A stretch of 55,155 nt of DNA. Source: an uncultured Clostridia bacterium (GTDB lineage: Bacteria; Bacillota; Clostridia; Oscillospirales; Acutalibacteraceae). Shown here piece after piece: positions 1-8,145 of the stretch. The notes below the pieces were generated by a model, which saw nothing but the letters and a program-made list of their open reading frames with translations, did no database searches and had not been told where the DNA came from. The translations under genes were made by a program, and so were the position numbers. How positions within the stretch are numbered: the stretch's first letter is position 1; each line of letters begins with the position of its first letter. Location of the stretch: assembly GCA_947632385.1 (NCBI GenBank), contig CANRPD010000010.1, forward strand, positions 1-55,155, given 5' to 3'.

Positions 1-559
1 TGGCCTGGTCGTTGACCAGCTTGATGTAGCGAATGTAAACATCCTTCGTCCTGTAGGGCACCACGATGTCGATGGTGTTGTCGTACACATGGGCATGAGT
101 CTCGTCATACTGAGAGGTGCCATCGCCGCTGGTCCACACCATGAACTGCTCCACGTCCACGTTGCTGTCCGGCGCAATGGACTTGGTCAGGGTGATGGTG
201 ATGGGGGTCGTCCCGGTGGGACCCACTGCCTGCGCATTGATGGTGATCACGTCGCCAGTGGTGGCAGCGATCAGAGACTCACCGTCAAGGGTGATGGACC
301 AAACGGTGCCAGTCTGATTTCCGGTAGCATCTTTGGTCACGCTGGAGCCCGTGGCCTTGTCGGTCCACGTTACAGCGGTCGCCTCAATGCCCAGGTTCAC
401 TGTCACCGTGTTGGTGTTCGTGGGAACATTCGCGGTCACCGTGGTGTCGGTGTGATCAGCCGCTTTCGCAGTGCCGCCATTGGCAGCAACAGAAGCGGAG
501 TTCAACACCGGCCCGCCGGCCGCAGCAGCACCCACAGGAATCATTGCGACGATGAGCAT
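1..559 (-). CDS. Partial exported protein, Thr/Val-rich, C-terminus off the left edge
   Basis: An open minus-strand frame runs from a stop at 629-631 to the window edge. It encodes a hydrophobic segment (LMLIVAMIPVGAAAA) with basic residues before it, which looks like a signal peptide, followed by about 170 Thr/Val/Asp-rich, probably beta-rich residues with no domain I recognise. The start is uncertain. ATG at 559 is the first standard start but leaves a short signal peptide. A GGGGG-rich possible RBS at 605-610 would suit an earlier, non-standard start. Low cysteine and an extended beta-like composition suggest a cell-surface or secreted protein; this is inference. It is transcribed alone, away from the bile salt hydrolase, across an AT-rich gap. 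Confidence 0.6.
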   Translation of the reverse strand, partial: MLIVAMIPVGAAAAGGPVLNSASVAANGGTAKAADHTDTTVTANVPTNTNTVTVNLGIEATAVTWTDKATGSSVTKDATGNQTGTVWSITLDGESLIAATTGDVITINAQAVGPTGTTPITITLTKSIAPDSNVDVEQFMVWTSGDGTSQYDETHAHVYDNTIDIVVPYRTKDVYIRYIKLVNDQA

Positions 560-824
560 CAAAGACAGGTGCGCGCGACACCCCCAAATAACGGCCTTTT
601 TGGACCCCCTATGTTGAAAACTTCTCTGTTAGAAGGTCAAAAAGGACCGTATGTTCTTTAATCGTTGTATACATTTATAAAACAATCAAATAAATATATA
701 AATCAAGTGTTTTCACCCTTTTATTGAAAAATTTAACACTTTGTTCATTTTTGCGCAGCACATTCCCTCCTCATCTTTTCGTATATCCTCCGGTGTAACT
801 GAAATCCATGTGGTCAATTTGGTC
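560..824. other. AT-rich intergenic region
   Basis: No gene is seen here apart from the possible 5' extension of the partial exported protein. The stretch 660-760 is markedly AT-rich for this genome and reads on the minus strand as several TTGATT and TATAAA-like hexamers, so it probably holds the promoter of the partial gene, but no single pair with good spacing can be chosen. A small inverted repeat (GGTC at 635-638, GACC at 645-648) lies in the presumed leader. Confidence 0.4.
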
Positions 825-860
825 AAAAAAAGCCCCGGGATCCTCTCCCAGGGCTTTCTT
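825..860 (-). terminator. Rho-independent terminator of the bile salt hydrolase gene
   Basis: On the minus strand an AAAGCCCTGGGA / TCCCGGGGCTTT hairpin is followed directly by a run of T. It begins 13 bases after the bile salt hydrolase stop codon. Confidence 0.8.
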
Positions 861-872
861 CCTGTCTCTCGG

Positions 873-1844
873 TCAGTTTTGCATCCGGATCTGCTGTCCC
901 TCGATCAGCGGGTAACTTACGAGTTCTGCGCCGTCCAGGTCCTCCCGGTGCATGTCCACGCCGGTGATCTGGCTGTTCTCATAGGTGGTGTAGTAGTAAA
1001 CGCCGGTGTCGGTGTTGCAGCAGGAGGAGTAAATGGTGTACTCGAACCCGTGCTCCACCTGGCAGCAGCCCTTCTGTTGGGCCACCGAACCCAGAATGTG
1101 GAAGAACTGGCTGACGCTCTCGTTCTCGGAGTCCCCGCACCGGGAGTTGAGCCGGGTAAAGGCGGCTTTCACGAAGCGAGACGCCGAGGAGAGGTCCCCT
1201 GGCAGGCCCAATCCGCCCATGCCCCGGCTGTAGGGTGTCAGGTCCAGCTCCGGCGCCATACGGTTCTCCGGGTCGGTTTTGGAAAGAGCCGCGTAGTTCT
1301 TCAGGTTGGTCAGGTGCCAGTCGAAGGTGGGGTTGTTGGTCATCACGCCCACCGGGTTGTCGTAGATGCGCACCCCCTCCGCCACGCTCTCCACCACCAG
1401 GCAGCCCTCCCGGTCCGCCACCATCCAGTGCAGGGGCGAAAGAGGCAGTTGCGGGCTGAAATCCTCCCGGTAGAGGTTGATCTGTTCCAGCAGGGCCCGT
1501 GCTTCGCGCAGGTCCGCGCACTGGCCCAGGATCCACGGGATAAACTCAAAAGGCGTGATGTTGTCCAGCCCCTCGGTAAAGGGCTTGTAGGCCGCATTTT
1601 GGGGGAAATTGAGCCCGGCCATACTCAGACCCTTCTCGTTGGTGGCGTCGTAATACAGGGGGTACTGGTCCTGCACAAAGGCCATGCCGATCATGGCATA
1701 GTGGCTGGGAATGGGGTCCGTCCGACGAAACGCCAGGGGAAAGTTCCGCGGCGTCACCGTCACCGTCTGGTGATAGGCGAACTCATAGTCCAGGTTCCGG
1801 CCGAAATAGTGGTCCTTCGTCTGAAAATGAACGGCTGTACACAT
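873..1844 (-). CDS. bsh: Choloylglycine (bile salt) hydrolase
   Basis: A 323-residue Ntn-hydrolase of the linear-amide C-N hydrolase (choloylglycine hydrolase) family, which cleaves the amide bond of glycine- or taurine-conjugated bile acids. The start is set at Met-Cys (MCTAVHFQTK) because autoprocessing must expose Cys2 as the nucleophile; a TGAGGAGGAGAA ribosome binding site precedes it. Family catalytic residues are all visible: Cys2, Arg16, Asp19, Asn79, Asn170-Asn171 in the MTNNPTF motif, and Arg223 in the GDLSSASRF motif. Length is typical (about 315-330). No signal peptide, so it is cytoplasmic. It lies 13 bases after the cysteine-rich protein gene, in one operon. Penicillin V acylases share the fold, but the TNNPTF and GLPGDLSSASRF motifs favour bile salt hydrolase. 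Confidence 0.9.
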   Translation of the reverse strand: MCTAVHFQTKDHYFGRNLDYEFAYHQTVTVTPRNFPLAFRRTDPIPSHYAMIGMAFVQDQYPLYYDATNEKGLSMAGLNFPQNAAYKPFTEGLDNITPFEFIPWILGQCADLREARALLEQINLYREDFSPQLPLSPLHWMVADREGCLVVESVAEGVRIYDNPVGVMTNNPTFDWHLTNLKNYAALSKTDPENRMAPELDLTPYSRGMGGLGLPGDLSSASRFVKAAFTRLNSRCGDSENESVSQFFHILGSVAQQKGCCQVEHGFEYTIYSSCCNTDTGVYYYTTYENSQITGVDMHREDLDGAELVSYPLIEGQQIRMQN

Positions 1845-1857
1845 CCTGTTCTCCTCC

Positions 1858-2487
1858 TCATTCGTGTTCTGAATACGTCCCGGTGACCAGCTCCGCCAGG
1901 TGCACCGCCCGGGCTCCGCCCCGTTCCAAGCCACGGGTGCAGCGGTTGCAATAGGTCAGGACCAGTCCGCCGCCAAATTTCTCCGCCTGTTCCCGCATCA
2001 GCTGGGCGTTGACCGCCTCGGGCATCTGGTAGATGGATCCCCCATATTGCGCCAACAGGTCGCGGTTTTCGGCCTGGTGCGGCTCAAAATGCAGATCGCC
2101 GCAAAACACCGACCGTTCCCGCGCCTCCCCGTCCAGCTCGGCGGTCTCCACGTGCATTTTGCGGAGCAGTTCCCGCACCGCCCGGTGGATCTCCGGGTGT
2201 TCCCGATCCCGCCAGCAGTCCTGCACCGTCACAGAGAGCCCGCTCCAGTCCGGCAGCGGCACGTCCAGCTCGTGCAGATAGACCCAAAGGCTCTCCAGCG
2301 GCAGCTGGGGCTCCAGCGTCTCCCGGCAGGCCTGGCACAGGTACAGCCCCACAGGGTCCGGTCCGTACACGGTCCGATCCACTCGGCAGCAGCCTGCCTG
2401 GGGCAGATCCTTCAGCAGCCGGGCCAACGCTTCCGCCGCCCGGGGCCGCATCGCGGTAAAATTACAGCTGGGATAGTACACATACAT
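1858..2487 (-). CDS. Cysteine-rich CCG-like (HdrB-type) protein
   Basis: A 209-residue cysteine-rich protein recalling a doubled CCG domain of heterodisulfide reductase subunit B. The first half has YYPSC, then a CC pair about 25 residues later, then CQAC. The second half has DC, FCGD and CNRC. In HdrB-type proteins such cysteines bind an unusual Fe-S cluster, but the canonical CCG triplets are degenerate here, so cofactor and function are unproven. The start is ATG at 2487, with AGAGGTGA 5 bases upstream; a GTG 9 bases earlier overlaps that RBS and is less likely. It is the first gene of a two-gene unit with the bile salt hydrolase. No conserved link between these families is known to me. 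Confidence 0.6.
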   Translation of the reverse strand: MYVYYPSCNFTAMRPRAAEALARLLKDLPQAGCCRVDRTVYGPDPVGLYLCQACRETLEPQLPLESLWVYLHELDVPLPDWSGLSVTVQDCWRDREHPEIHRAVRELLRKMHVETAELDGEARERSVFCGDLHFEPHQAENRDLLAQYGGSIYQMPEAVNAQLMREQAEKFGGGLVLTYCNRCTRGLERGGARAVHLAELVTGTYSEHE

Positions 2488-2506
2488 ACCGATCACCTCT
2501 ACTCAC

Positions 2507-2535
2507 AGCATACCACAAACCGCCCCAAAAGTCCA
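2507..2535 (-). promoter_or_regulatory. Probable sigma-A promoter of the bile salt hydrolase operon
   Basis: On the minus strand a TGGACT -35 (2530-2535), a 17-base spacer and an extended TGG-TATGCT -10 (2507-2512) lie about 20 bases before the start codon of the cysteine-rich gene. Each hexamer matches consensus at four of six positions. Confidence 0.45.
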
Positions 2536-2545
2536 GCCGCACGCA

Positions 2546-2577
2546 GAAAAACCCCCGGCAGCCACGCTGCCGGGGGT
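2546..2577 (-). terminator. Rho-independent terminator of the SLH protein gene
   Basis: A perfect 10-bp CCCCCGGCAG/CTGCCGGGGG stem with a 5-base loop, followed on the minus strand by TTTTT, lies 22 bases after the stop of the SLH protein gene. Confidence 0.9.
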
Positions 2578-2598
2578 CGATGGATTCAAAGTGTGGGT

Positions 2599-4944
2599 TT
2601 ATCCGACCCAGTTGGGGTCCAGCTCCCGCTGCAGGAAGCACACGATGTGCGCCCGGTTGCAGACATCATTGGGAGAGAACAGGCCCTTTTTCGCGTCGGT
2701 GCCGGCGGTGATGCGATTCTCCAGCGCCCAGGAAACGGCCTTGGCATAGTAGGCGTTGGGATCCACATCGTTGAAGCTCACCAGCGTCTTGGGTTCGGGG
2801 CAGCTGGCCGCTTTCCAGAGGAAGTACACCGCTTGGGCCCGGGTGCACTCCGTTGCAGGATCGAAGGTTTCTTCCAGGATGCCCTCTTCATAGGCCCAGG
2901 TGGTGGCGTCCTTCGACCAGTCCGTGATCCCATAGGGGTTGCTCCCTTTGGGTTCCGGAGAGTGATACGCCCGCCACAGCATCTGCAGGATCTCCGTCTC
3001 TTTGCAGGCCTGCAGCGGCGCGAACTTCTTCTCGGTGGTGCTCACGCCCACCACGATGCCTTCGTCCACGCCCCAGGCAGAGGCTTCATAGTACCATTCT
3101 TTCACCGGCACGTCCGCGAACCGCTGGCCCTCGGGCAGCTTCTGCTCTTCCTTCTGCTGCTGGGCAATCTCACCCAGCAGCTCGCCGCAGGTGGCGCACT
3201 TCTGCACGCCGGTCACTTCCACCACCACGTGTTCTCCCCGGTCGGCGGTCTCATGGCAGCCGGTCACCGTGCAGGCATGCCAGTGTTCCTTGCTGCTGGT
3301 GGTCCACTGGGCGCTGAACGCGTGCTGATGCACGGCGCTGTCCACATAGTTGGGATCTTTGGCGCCGCAGGTGATGCACGTGCCCGCCTTAAAGGTGTGC
3401 AGGCCCTGGTTGGTCTTTTCGCCGCAGGAACAGGCGTGCCAGTGGTGGGTCCCGTCAGAGGTCCACGTGCTGGCAAAGCTGTGGGTATGGCTGGCGGTCA
3501 GCGCGGGGATGGCCTGGCCCTCCGCGATCTTCTTCCCGCAGGTCAGGCAGTAGGTGTCGCCGGTATAGCCCGCCTTGCCCACCTGGGCGGCAGTGGCGTT
3601 GCGCACCTCGGTGCCGCCGGTATGCTGAGAACCGGTGCTGCCGGCCTGATAGACGGCGTGGCACACGGAGCAGGTCGCCTTTCCGGCGCAGTTGGGGGTC
3701 CCTCCGGTGTGGCTGGAGGATTCCTGCGCCGTGCAGCCGGCCACGGTGCACGTCCGCACATGGGTCGTACCGTTGCTGCTGACGGTCCACGCCCCATAGG
3801 TATGGGTGTGGGCGGCAGTGCCGCTGGAGAAGCTGCACACGCTGCACTTCTTCACACCGGCAACGGTGGCGAAGGTGTGGGCGGCTTCCACGTTATACTG
3901 GCAGTTGCGGTTCAGACACTGGTGCTTGTGGGTGGCGTCGTTGCAGATCCACACCCCGAAGTTGTGGTTCTTCTGCCCGTCCTGCACCTTCCGCCCGCAG
4001 ATGCAGTACAGCGGGTCGGTGCAGTATTTCCGGGCGGCCACGTTGCCGGTGCAAATCACGTTGCGCTCCGTGCCGCACAGGGTGCACTTTTCCCGGTGGG
4101 CATAGGCGGCGGTGTCGGGGGCGCTCTTGGTCACCACAAAGTTGTGGGAACAGCCGCTGGTCTTGGCTCCGCACACGCAGGTGCCGCTGGCGTCATAGCT
4201 GTGCTTCACCGCTCCGGTGGTCTTGCCGCACCGGGTGCAGCGGCTCCAGTGGTTGGTGTCGTTCTTCTCGTACACATAGGTGTGGGCATAGCCCGCGATC
4301 GTGGCCCCGCAGCGAGAGCACACGTGCTGCTCGTCGCAGGCCTGGTCCCCATGGAACTGGTGTCCCAGCGCCGGGCTGGTGATCACTTCTTCCTGGGTGT
4401 TGCACACCGTGCACCGCTGCACGGTCTTGCCGGGCTCGGTGCAGGTGGCCGCGCTGATGCTCACCACGGTCCAGCTGTGGCCGAAGCCCCCCACCTGCCG
4501 GGTCTCCACGGCGCCGCAGGCGCAGCTCCGGGTCTTGGTGGTCGCCTGGGTGCACACGTTGTCGCTGGGCTGCGTCGTCCAGTCAGACCACTGGTGCCCG
4601 CCCAGAGAGACCAGCTCCCGCAGGCGGCAATTGCTGCACACCTTCACGGTGGCCGGGTGGGCAGAGCACACCCCCGCCGTGGTCTCCACGGTCCAGCTGT
4701 GGCTCCCGTTGGGCCAGCCGGAGGCGTTGTCGGGCCGCACCGCCGTCATGTAGGAGAACCTGCAGTTTTGGCAGGTGCTCACGTGCACTTCGGATAGGCC
4801 GTAGGTACACAGGTCCATTTTTACCGTGGACTCCACAAAGTTGTGGGTCTCACATCCCCCCGCAGCGGCTGCGCCGCCGGGGACCGCCATCACTGCGCAC
4901 ACCAGCAGCGCGCACAGCAACAGGGACAAGAGTTTCTTCTTCAT
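2599..4944 (-). CDS. S-layer-homology surface protein with many Cys/His repeats
   Basis: A 781-residue exported protein. Residues 1-30 are a classic signal peptide (MKKKLLSLLLCALLVCAVMA, then an Ala-rich cleavage region). Residues 30 to about 590 hold around a dozen degenerate 35-60-residue repeats, each with a CxxC or CxC pair (CTVCN, CSRCG, CTRCG, CSVCS, CLTCG, CATCG) and recurring H-x-H or HxW segments, so they look like zinc-ribbon or disulfide-stabilised modules. After a Gln/Glu linker, residues 610-781 form three SLH domains (FADVPVKEWYYEASAWGVDEG, then DWSKDATTWAYEEGI, then FNDVDPNAYYAKAVSWALEN), which anchor proteins to secondary cell-wall polymers. A TGAGGAGGTAA ribosome binding site precedes the ATG. 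It is monocistronic, with its own promoter and terminator. Role unknown; adhesion or metal binding are possibilities. Confidence 0.85.
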   Translation of the reverse strand: MKKKLLSLLLCALLVCAVMAVPGGAAAAGGCETHNFVESTVKMDLCTYGLSEVHVSTCQNCRFSYMTAVRPDNASGWPNGSHSWTVETTAGVCSAHPATVKVCSNCRLRELVSLGGHQWSDWTTQPSDNVCTQATTKTRSCACGAVETRQVGGFGHSWTVVSISAATCTEPGKTVQRCTVCNTQEEVITSPALGHQFHGDQACDEQHVCSRCGATIAGYAHTYVYEKNDTNHWSRCTRCGKTTGAVKHSYDASGTCVCGAKTSGCSHNFVVTKSAPDTAAYAHREKCTLCGTERNVICTGNVAARKYCTDPLYCICGRKVQDGQKNHNFGVWICNDATHKHQCLNRNCQYNVEAAHTFATVAGVKKCSVCSFSSGTAAHTHTYGAWTVSSNGTTHVRTCTVAGCTAQESSSHTGGTPNCAGKATCSVCHAVYQAGSTGSQHTGGTEVRNATAAQVGKAGYTGDTYCLTCGKKIAEGQAIPALTASHTHSFASTWTSDGTHHWHACSCGEKTNQGLHTFKAGTCITCGAKDPNYVDSAVHQHAFSAQWTTSSKEHWHACTVTGCHETADRGEHVVVEVTGVQKCATCGELLGEIAQQQKEEQKLPEGQRFADVPVKEWYYEASAWGVDEGIVVGVSTTEKKFAPLQACKETEILQMLWRAYHSPEPKGSNPYGITDWSKDATTWAYEEGILEETFDPATECTRAQAVYFLWKAASCPEPKTLVSFNDVDPNAYYAKAVSWALENRITAGTDAKKGLFSPNDVCNRAHIVCFLQRELDPNWVG

Positions 4945-5039
4945 GTTGATTACCTCCTCATTTTGGAGATCAGGATCACCTGCGGGCCCGCTCCAGAGAA
5001 CCCCCCAGTCCCCGGGACCGACTCCCTTCAGGCGTGTAC

Positions 5040-5068
5040 ATCATACCAGAAAACCCTGGAAAAAGCAA
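5040..5068 (-). promoter_or_regulatory. Sigma-A promoter of the SLH protein gene
   Basis: On the minus strand TTGCTT (5063-5068), a 17-base spacer and TATGAT (5040-5045). The predicted transcript has a leader of about 90 bases before the ATG at 4944. The stretch 4945-5261 has no gene; it holds this promoter, the divergent promoter at 5203-5231 and a C/A-rich stretch with no feature I can name. Confidence 0.7.
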
Positions 5069-5202
5069 TAGGAAAAACCCGGAAAAAACGGCTTTTTCCC
5101 AAATCCCCACCCCTGGGTTTTTTTGCCCGCCGGGCCCCCACCCCTGGACCGCCGGCCCCTTGCCGAAATGCCCCAAAAATGCCTTTTCTTTTTGGAGACT
5201 CC

Positions 5203-5231
5203 GTGACTTTTCCCCGCCGGTCTGGTATACT
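5203..5231 (+). promoter_or_regulatory. Sigma-A promoter of the small unknown gene
   Basis: GTGACT (5203-5208), 17 bases, TATACT (5226-5231). The start codon of the downstream gene is 31 bases after the -10. Confidence 0.7.
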
Positions 5232-5261
5232 GGAACAAAGCCCTGACAAGGAGGCGTTTCC

Positions 5262-5690
5262 ATGCCCATCGATCTCTATTCCTACCACCTGGGCGCGGCG
5301 GACTGCTTTTGCGAGATGGTCCGCGCCGGCGTCAAGCGGCTGGCCCTGTCCCACCCCTGCGACACCCGGGCCCAGCGCGACCGTTTCCTGCCCGATTTTG
5401 CCCGCCTGTGTGACCGCTATGGCATCTTTTTCGTCCCGGAGGACGACCCCCTGCTGACGGACCTGTTCCCCCTGTCCCTCAACCGCGGAAAATTCAACGC
5501 CCTCTTCTATGCCGATCCCGCAGTCCTGGCGGCGTATCAGGCCCTCAAGGCCGAAAAGCGCGCCGCCCAGGCTTCCGGCATCTACTCCGCCCTGCGGGAG
5601 GAGCTGGCCCGGCGCTACGGCCGTCTCCTCTCCTATCCGGAGGACGGCATCGCCCGCCTCCTGGCCGCCAATACCCAGCGGGAGCCCTAG
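5262..5690 (+). CDS. Conserved-looking protein of unknown function, 142 residues
   Basis: A soluble 142-residue protein with no signal peptide and no membrane segment. I do not recognise a family. The N-terminal third (YSYHLGAADCFCEMVRAGVKRLALSHPCDT) has a His/Cys content that could bind a metal, but no standard motif is present. The C-terminal half is Ala/Arg/Leu-rich and predicted helical. It is certainly expressed by appearance: AAGGAGG ribosome binding site 7 bases before ATG, a good promoter at 5203-5231, and GC-rich codon use like its neighbours. The next gene downstream has its own promoter, so it is probably transcribed alone. Confidence 0.75.
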   Translation: MPIDLYSYHLGAADCFCEMVRAGVKRLALSHPCDTRAQRDRFLPDFARLCDRYGIFFVPEDDPLLTDLFPLSLNRGKFNALFYADPAVLAAYQALKAEKRAAQASGIYSALREELARRYGRLLSYPEDGIARLLAANTQREP

Positions 5691-5722
5691 CCCCCAGCGT
5701 CCGGGAAAATTTTTCTCCCGCT

Positions 5723-5752
5723 CTAACATTTTCTCCGGGTTTGTGCTACAAT
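5723..5752 (+). promoter_or_regulatory. Promoter of the alcohol dehydrogenase gene
   Basis: CTAACA (5723-5728), 18 bases, and an extended -10 TGC-TACAAT (5747-5752), giving a leader of about 50 bases before the ATG at 5810. Confidence 0.65.
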
Positions 5753-5809
5753 AGACCCAGGGGCCGGCCCAGCCGTGCCCACATCAATCTGAGAAGGAAG
5801 GTACCCCTC

Positions 5810-6958
5810 ATGTCCAACCGTATCGTGCTCAACACCATTTCCTACCACGGCGCAGGCGCTGTGGAGAACATCGTCCCCGAGCTGACTTCCCGGGGCTATC
5901 GCAAAGCCTTCGTCGCCACCGATCCCGACCTGCTCCAGTTCGGCGTCACCGCCAAGGTCACCGACCGGCTCACTGCGGCGGGCTTCCCCTTCGAGATCTA
6001 CAGCAACATCAAGGCCAATCCCACCATCGAGAACGTCCAGTCCGGCGTGGCGGCATTCCAGGCCAGCGGCGCAGACTGCATCGTGGCGGTGGGCGGCGGC
6101 TCCGCCATGGACACCGCCAAGGCCATCGGCATCATCGTCGAGAACCCCGAGTTCGCCGACGTCCGTTCGCTGGAGGGCGTGGCCCCCACCAAAAAGCACG
6201 CGGTGTTCACCATCGCCGTGCCCACCACCGCCGGCACCGCCGCGGAGGTCACCATCAACTACGTCATCACCGACGTGGAGAAAAAGCGCAAGTTCGTCTG
6301 TGTGGACGTCAACGACATCCCCGAGATCGCCGTGGTGGATCCCGACATGATGTCCACCATGCCCAAGAGCCTCACCGCCGCCACCGGCATGGACGCCCTG
6401 ACCCACGCCATCGAGGGCTACATCACCAAGGGCGCCTGCTCCATTTCCGACATGTTCCACCTGGAGGCCATCCGGCTGATCTCCCTCCACCTGCGGGACG
6501 CGGTCCAGAACACCCCCCAGGGCCGGGAGGGCATGGCTCTGGGCCAGTATATCGCCGGCATGGGCTTCTCCAATGTGGGTCTGGGCATCGTCCATTCCAT
6601 GGCCCACGGCCTTTCCGCCCTGTATGACACGCCTCACGGCGTGGCCTGCGCCATCATCCTGCCCACGGGCCTGGAGTACAACGCCCCGGTGGCCGGCCAG
6701 CGCTACCGCGCGGTGGGCAAGGCCATGGGCGTGGCGGGCATCGACGCCATGACCGACGAGGAAGCCGCCTCTGCCACCATCGCCGCCGTCAAGCAGCTCT
6801 CCGCCGACGTGGGCATCCCCGCCGACCTCAAGGGCATCCTCCGGGAGGAAGATATCGACTTCCTCAGCGAGTCCGCCTTCGCGGACGCCTGCTGCCCCGG
6901 CAACCCCCGGGACACCAGCGTGGAGGAGATCAAGGCTCTCTACCGCAGCCTCCTGTGA
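5810..6958 (+). CDS. fucO: Iron-containing alcohol dehydrogenase, lactaldehyde reductase type
   Basis: A 382-residue group III (Fe-dependent) alcohol dehydrogenase, the length of E. coli FucO (L-1,2-propanediol oxidoreductase). In fucose or rhamnose fermentation FucO reduces lactaldehyde to propanediol with NADH. The NAD-binding GGGSAMD motif is at residues 95-101, followed by PTTAGTAAEV at about 139-148. The Fe ligands expected for FucO are present: Asp195, His199, His262 and His276, in DALTHAIEGY and VHSMAHGLSALYDTPHG. The start is chosen at MSNRIV, 12 bases after GAAGGAAGG; 23 further codons upstream overlap the promoter. It has its own promoter and terminator. No fucose or rhamnose genes lie nearby, so the true substrate could be another short aldehyde or alcohol. 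Confidence 0.85.
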   Translation: MSNRIVLNTISYHGAGAVENIVPELTSRGYRKAFVATDPDLLQFGVTAKVTDRLTAAGFPFEIYSNIKANPTIENVQSGVAAFQASGADCIVAVGGGSAMDTAKAIGIIVENPEFADVRSLEGVAPTKKHAVFTIAVPTTAGTAAEVTINYVITDVEKKRKFVCVDVNDIPEIAVVDPDMMSTMPKSLTAATGMDALTHAIEGYITKGACSISDMFHLEAIRLISLHLRDAVQNTPQGREGMALGQYIAGMGFSNVGLGIVHSMAHGLSALYDTPHGVACAIILPTGLEYNAPVAGQRYRAVGKAMGVAGIDAMTDEEAASATIAAVKQLSADVGIPADLKGILREEDIDFLSESAFADACCPGNPRDTSVEEIKALYRSLL

Positions 6959-6984
6959 CCTCAACACCATCCATCGCACCCATT

Positions 6985-7015
6985 GGGACGGACAGCACCC
7001 GCTGTCCGTCCCTTT
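6985..7015 (+). terminator. Rho-independent terminator of the alcohol dehydrogenase gene
   Basis: A 12-bp GGGACGGACAGC/GCTGTCCGTCCC stem with an ACCC loop is followed by TTTGTCTGT, 26 bases after the stop codon. Confidence 0.75.
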
Positions 7016-7392
7016 GTCTGTGCCCGGGTCCGTGGCCGGACTGGCCTGTGTCGCGGTCCGTGGCCGGACAGGCCTGTGTCGCGGGGCGCGCGGTCCCCGC
7101 GCTTTACGCCTACTGGAAACCAGTGGGTCGTCGCGCCCGCCGGTCCGTGCCCGGACGGGGCAAGTCGCGCCTCGCGCGTTCCGCGCTGACGCCTACTAAA
7201 AACGAATGAGTAGTCGCGCCCAGCGGTGGCCCGGCAGGCCAAGTCGCGGGCAAGCGCCAACAAACCGAAAGTAGGTCGTCGCGCCCTCTAGTTCCCAATC
7301 GTCCAAAGTCGCGCCTTGGTTTCTTCGGACAATCGGCAACCCCTCGCGCCCTCTAGCCCGCAAAACCGGCAAGTGGCCCCCACCCGCCTCCC

Positions 7393-7474
7393 CCGTCTCG
7401 CCGCCTGCTCCGCAGGCGCTTTTGCTCCGCAAAAGCGGGCGCGGGAAAAGTTCACCCCCGCGCCCGCGAGACGG
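7393..7474 (+). repeat. Cloverleaf repeat, copy 1
   Basis: Outer stem CCGTCTCGC (7393-7401) / GCGAGACGG (7466-7474) encloses three consecutive hairpins: 7402-7418 (CGCCTGC/GCAGGCG), 7419-7435 (CTTTTGC/GCAAAAG) and 7436-7466 (CGGGCGCGGG/CCCGCGCCCG). Bases 7381-7435 are identical to 8134-8188 in copy 2. Confidence 0.8.
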
Positions 7475-7699
7475 CGTCCGTAGCCGGACTGGCTAAGCCG
7501 CAGGGCGCGCGGTCCCCGCGCGGACGCCTACTAGAAAATGGTGGGATGTCGCGCCCATAAGTTTACATAATTCATTAACTTGAAGGCATTCCACCGGCTC
7601 GTCTCGCCCCAGACCTTCCGGACCCCTTCCGGCCCGTTTTTGCGCCTGTCCGGTCCACTTCCGGTATGGTTCAAACCCCATTTTGTCCCCTTCGCGACA

Positions 7700-7719
7700 T
7701 TTGTTCAAATATGAACAAA
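7700..7719. promoter_or_regulatory. 20-base palindrome in an AT-rich stretch
   Basis: TTTGTTCAAATATGAACAAA is an inverted repeat (8-base arms, 4-base centre) at the edge of the only AT-rich stretch (7690-7770) of the repeat block. It resembles an operator for a dimeric regulator, but no promoter or gene with convincing coding character adjoins it. Confidence 0.35.
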
Positions 7720-8145
7720 TTGTAAATTTTAAAAAATTTTCAAAAAAATTTCCCTCTCCAGGGAAACTTTACCCCTTTTAGTAGGGGATATATGGAGGGG
7801 TTCGTAGCCGGACTGGCCCAGTCGCGCCTCGCGCGTCCCGCGCTTTACGCCTACGGGACGAAAATGGGTCGTCGCGCCCGCTGGTCCGTGACCGGACAGG
7901 CCAAGCCGCGGCCCCTGCCGGGGCAGGGCAACGCCGCGGGCCAGCGCCTGTTTTTTTCAAATGAGCCGTCGCGCCCGGCAGTTCCCGATTTCCGCAAGCA
8001 CCCTTCCGCAAAACCCGCCAACCTGCACGAACCCTGCCAAAACCCCTGCTTTTCCCGCTCCAGCCCGCTCAATTCCGCCCTCAACCCAACCAGAACACCA
8101 CCTCACCCCACCGAAAAAACCGTCTTGTCCGCCCACCCGCCTCCC

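Noticed and set aside
873..1844. Penicillin V acylase instead of bile salt hydrolase
   Set aside because: The same fold and Cys2 apply, but the motif set (TNNPTF, GLPGDLSSASRF) and length fit bile salt hydrolases better. Not excluded experimentally.
1900..4797. A 965-codon plus-strand frame opposite the SLH protein
   Set aside because: Antisense to the SLH gene; its repeated character mirrors the Cys/His repeats on the other strand.
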